From contig SFPH01000152.1 of assembly GCA_004552115.1 (NCBI GenBank), positions 1 to 7,645 of the forward strand: 7,645 bases of DNA, written 5' to 3'. Numbering within the stretch: the stretch's first letter is position 1; each line of letters opens with the position of its first letter. The translations under genes and the position numbers were made by a program. The notes below the pieces were generated by a model. It searched no databases, was not told the origin of the DNA, and saw only the letters and a list, made by a program, of their open reading frames with translations. This document shows positions 5,664 to 7,645 of this stretch, piece after piece. Source of the DNA: Bacteroidales bacterium. GTDB lineage: Bacteria; Bacteroidota; Bacteroidia; Bacteroidales; UBA932.

Positions 5664-7645
5664 ATGACTCAAGGGGCTGTTAATGATATAAAAGACAGAC
5701 TATTAGCTATTTATAATAAATTGCCAAAGAAAGAAATAGATAGCCTTGGCAATGGTTGGGTTGCATTGGCATCTTTTGGAAAAGAATTGTCCGATAGTGG
5801 TTTCAATTACAAACAGTACTATAAAGGAAAATTTGTTGACTACATCGAACAGTTTGGTCTTTTTGATGTTTTTCGAGACGTTAGCATTACTCCCCCTGTA
5901 GTGTTTGTTCGCCAAAAGAAGACATATTACCGAGGTCCAGTCATTTCAAATAATAGAATTGCTAATCAAACGAGAGCTGAACAGGGAAAAACTGTTCACT
6001 CTTCAGCTGAGAAGGAGTTGTTCGAGATTTGGGGTGTGTCGGGATGTAATTTTATCGGCTATTATCACTTTGATGAAACAAAGAATCTTTCAACAGTTGA
6101 TGATATCAGGAAGCCAAATTTTGCAAAAATCCCTTACTATCCTAATGATCCAGAAAAGAACCCCATCTCAATACCTTTTAATGGCGAGATAAAGGGGATT
6201 ACTCCGGAGAACTACTACCTTTTCAATTGGAGATTGTCTGGGAATAATCCTGATAATCCATACGAGATTTATATCGATTTCCATTTTCAGCCTCAGCCAA
6301 TTAGACCTCAATGGTTTATCGACCAGTTATTTGCCGATAGATATAACGATAAGTCAAAAAATTTTGAGTCTTCAGCCAACTTTCTGGATACATTGAGCAA
6401 GCAGCTTAGTGCTAAGGAATCTACATTCATATATGAGTTGCTGCAAAATGCCAATGACTATCCTGTTGAAGGTGTTCCTGTGGACGTTGAGTTCCATATC
6501 ACCGACAAATATCTGGTGTTCATGCACTCCGGCGATTACTTCAACGTGAGGAACATATCTGGTATCTGCGGTATCAATGAAAAGGAAAAGACAGCCAATA
6601 TCAAGACCATCGGTTATAAGGGCATCGGTTTCAAGACGGTCTTCCTGAACAATCACTATGTCTATATCAAGACCGGTGATTATTCGTTCCGTTTCGACAA
6701 GAAAGCCCGCAAAATCAAGCGTCTTGAGGCTCCTTGGCCTATTCTCCCGGTATGGACTGCTGAAGATGAGGTGGAGCCGGAAATCGCATCAATTTTCAAT
6801 GCGGCCGACAAGAAGTATCGAGTAAAGATTGCTCTTAGGCCAGACAATCCCGCCATTTTGCACTCCGGAAGGAAGAACTATGAGGCATTGTTCAGAGACG
6901 TTTTCGACGACTCGAACTTAATCTTGTTCATCCCGAATATCCGCTCCGTCAAGGTCTATATCAATGGTGTTCTTGAGAGGGATTGTGTGATAGATGAGGC
7001 GAAGTGGCTGGTGTCCGATTATGAGGAAAGCATCAATGAGGAGTTCCAGGCACTTGTCAATAAAGACATCGATACCGGCAAGAGCCGTATTCCGGAGAAA
7101 TACAAGGATTTCGAGCGTACAAAGGTCTCCTTCGCCTGCCGCAAGGATGGGCGCAAGTTGTTGCCCATAGAGAACGCTAATCTCTATTGCTACCTTCCGA
7201 CCAGCGCAACATGGGGATTTCCTTTTCTCATGAATACGGATATGATTCCAAAGGGCGACCGTGATGACATTGAGAGGGAGGTTTACCTGAAAGATGAGGA
7301 TGAGACCAACTTCAACCTTGAACTTGCGCGTATTGCTGGAGAAAAATTCTTCTGCTGGATCAAGGATCTGATGGAGAGCGGCAAGTACGACTATGATTCC
7401 ATTTTTGCCCTTGTCCCGGATTTCGAAAAGTGTAAAAGGGCGCATGGGGACAAGTATGACGACTTTATTGATAAGTTCCAGAGCGGGTTTGAGGACATGC
7501 TGGAGGAAGAAGGCATCATTCCTGTTGTGGAGAATAAGTCAATCGTTCTCAAGGCGGTGTCGATGGATATTGCCGAAGCAGAAGGGTACACATGTCTCAC
7601 AGTGGTTTACAGGCCTTTCGGAGATGTGTGCGACATCGAGATGAC
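5664..7645 (+). CDS. OST-HTH/LOTUS-like domain fused to a sacsin/Hsp90-type GHKL ATPase (3' end beyond window)
   Basis: The frame is open from ATG at 5664 to the right edge (660 codons visible). An in-frame TAA at 5649 makes this the first possible ATG. Residues about 8-84 resemble an OST-HTH/LOTUS winged helix: GNGWVALASFGKELS, then a YKGKFVDYIEQFGLFDV segment, then PPVVFVRQ; such domains bind RNA or structured nucleic acid. Residues about 85-245 are unassigned. From about 245 there is a GHKL ATPase fold: the N box FIYELLQNANDY (E258, N262, D265 for Mg-ATP), the G1-like HSGDYF (288-293), the lid glycine motif IGYKGIGFKTVF (316-327), and a sacsin-like YLPTSATWGFPFLMNTDMI with R533 downstream. 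ATP hydrolysis should therefore be possible. Relatives of this ATPase class (MORC, sacsin, Hsp90-like) recur in prokaryotic defence loci, so an anti-phage or nucleic-acid surveillance role is plausible but inferred. Codon use changes from AT-rich to GC-richer near residue 250. Confidence 0.82.
   Translation, partial: MTQGAVNDIKDRLLAIYNKLPKKEIDSLGNGWVALASFGKELSDSGFNYKQYYKGKFVDYIEQFGLFDVFRDVSITPPVVFVRQKKTYYRGPVISNNRIANQTRAEQGKTVHSSAEKELFEIWGVSGCNFIGYYHFDETKNLSTVDDIRKPNFAKIPYYPNDPEKNPISIPFNGEIKGITPENYYLFNWRLSGNNPDNPYEIYIDFHFQPQPIRPQWFIDQLFADRYNDKSKNFESSANFLDTLSKQLSAKESTFIYELLQNANDYPVEGVPVDVEFHITDKYLVFMHSGDYFNVRNISGICGINEKEKTANIKTIGYKGIGFKTVFLNNHYVYIKTGDYSFRFDKKARKIKRLEAPWPILPVWTAEDEVEPEIASIFNAADKKYRVKIALRPDNPAILHSGRKNYEALFRDVFDDSNLILFIPNIRSVKVYINGVLERDCVIDEAKWLVSDYEESINEEFQALVNKDIDTGKSRIPEKYKDFERTKVSFACRKDGRKLLPIENANLYCYLPTSATWGFPFLMNTDMIPKGDRDDIEREVYLKDEDETNFNLELARIAGEKFFCWIKDLMESGKYDYDSIFALVPDFEKCKRAHGDKYDDFIDKFQSGFEDMLEEEGIIPVVENKSIVLKAVSMDIAEAEGYTCLTVVYRPFGDVCDIEM

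Noticed and set aside
5905..6192. Plus-strand 95-codon open frame inside the GHKL gene
   Set aside because: It lies in another frame of the long gene beginning at 5664, which stays open through the segment to the window edge and carries domain motifs on either side.
6918..7445. Minus-strand 175-codon open frame
   Set aside because: It is antisense to the sacsin-like part of the GHKL ATPase, whose conserved PFLMNTDM and R533 region lies in this interval; no family features are seen on the minus strand.

Overview
The window looks like the accessory genome of a member of the Bacteroidota, probably Bacteroidales. Three things point there: a DUF4099/DUF3945-type protein next to a zinc-ligand-less Toprim primase, promoters of the Bacteroides kind (TTTG about 19-21 bases upstream of TAnnTTTG), and an IS1380-family insertion sequence of the type common in gut Bacteroidales. 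The left half reads as part of a conjugative or mobilisable element. The assignment rests on reading the sequence alone; no search was run.

Layout. Positions 1-382 (minus strand) hold the start of a small Xre-like helix-turn-helix protein that runs off the left edge. A 154-base divergent control region follows, with a perfect 26-base tandem repeat that carries minus-strand promoter boxes. From 537 to 3736 four tightly packed plus-strand genes encode a DnaG/Toprim-like primase, a DUF4099/DUF3945 protein, an ArdC-like antirestriction protein with an HExxH zinc-protease motif, and an unrecognised 137-residue protein. The cluster ends in tandem hairpins that probably terminate transcription. A complete IS1380-family element occupies 3943-5567. 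It has 15-base terminal inverted repeats (one mismatch), a 5-base target duplication (ATGTA on both sides) and one 414-codon transposase gene; a perfect 42-base tandem duplication spans the transposase stop codon.

Right of the IS, a good Bacteroides-type promoter (TATCTTTG at 5615-5622) precedes a long gene that starts at 5664 and runs off the right edge (660 codons visible). Its N-terminus resembles an OST-HTH/LOTUS winged helix, and from about residue 245 it has a sacsin/Hsp90-like GHKL ATPase with intact N, G1 and G2 motifs. This is the most interesting object here. A LOTUS-like domain joined to a GHKL ATPase, sitting as cargo beside a mobile-element module, is a good candidate for an undescribed nucleic-acid-sensing or defence protein. 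Its AT-rich front part and GC-richer ATPase part suggest a mosaic gene.

Working together (inference): the four-gene module would process and protect single-stranded DNA entering a recipient (priming, antirestriction). The divergent HTH protein may regulate it, and the GHKL gene is cargo that might protect the host or the element. The IS landed in the gap between module and cargo without cutting a recognisable gene.
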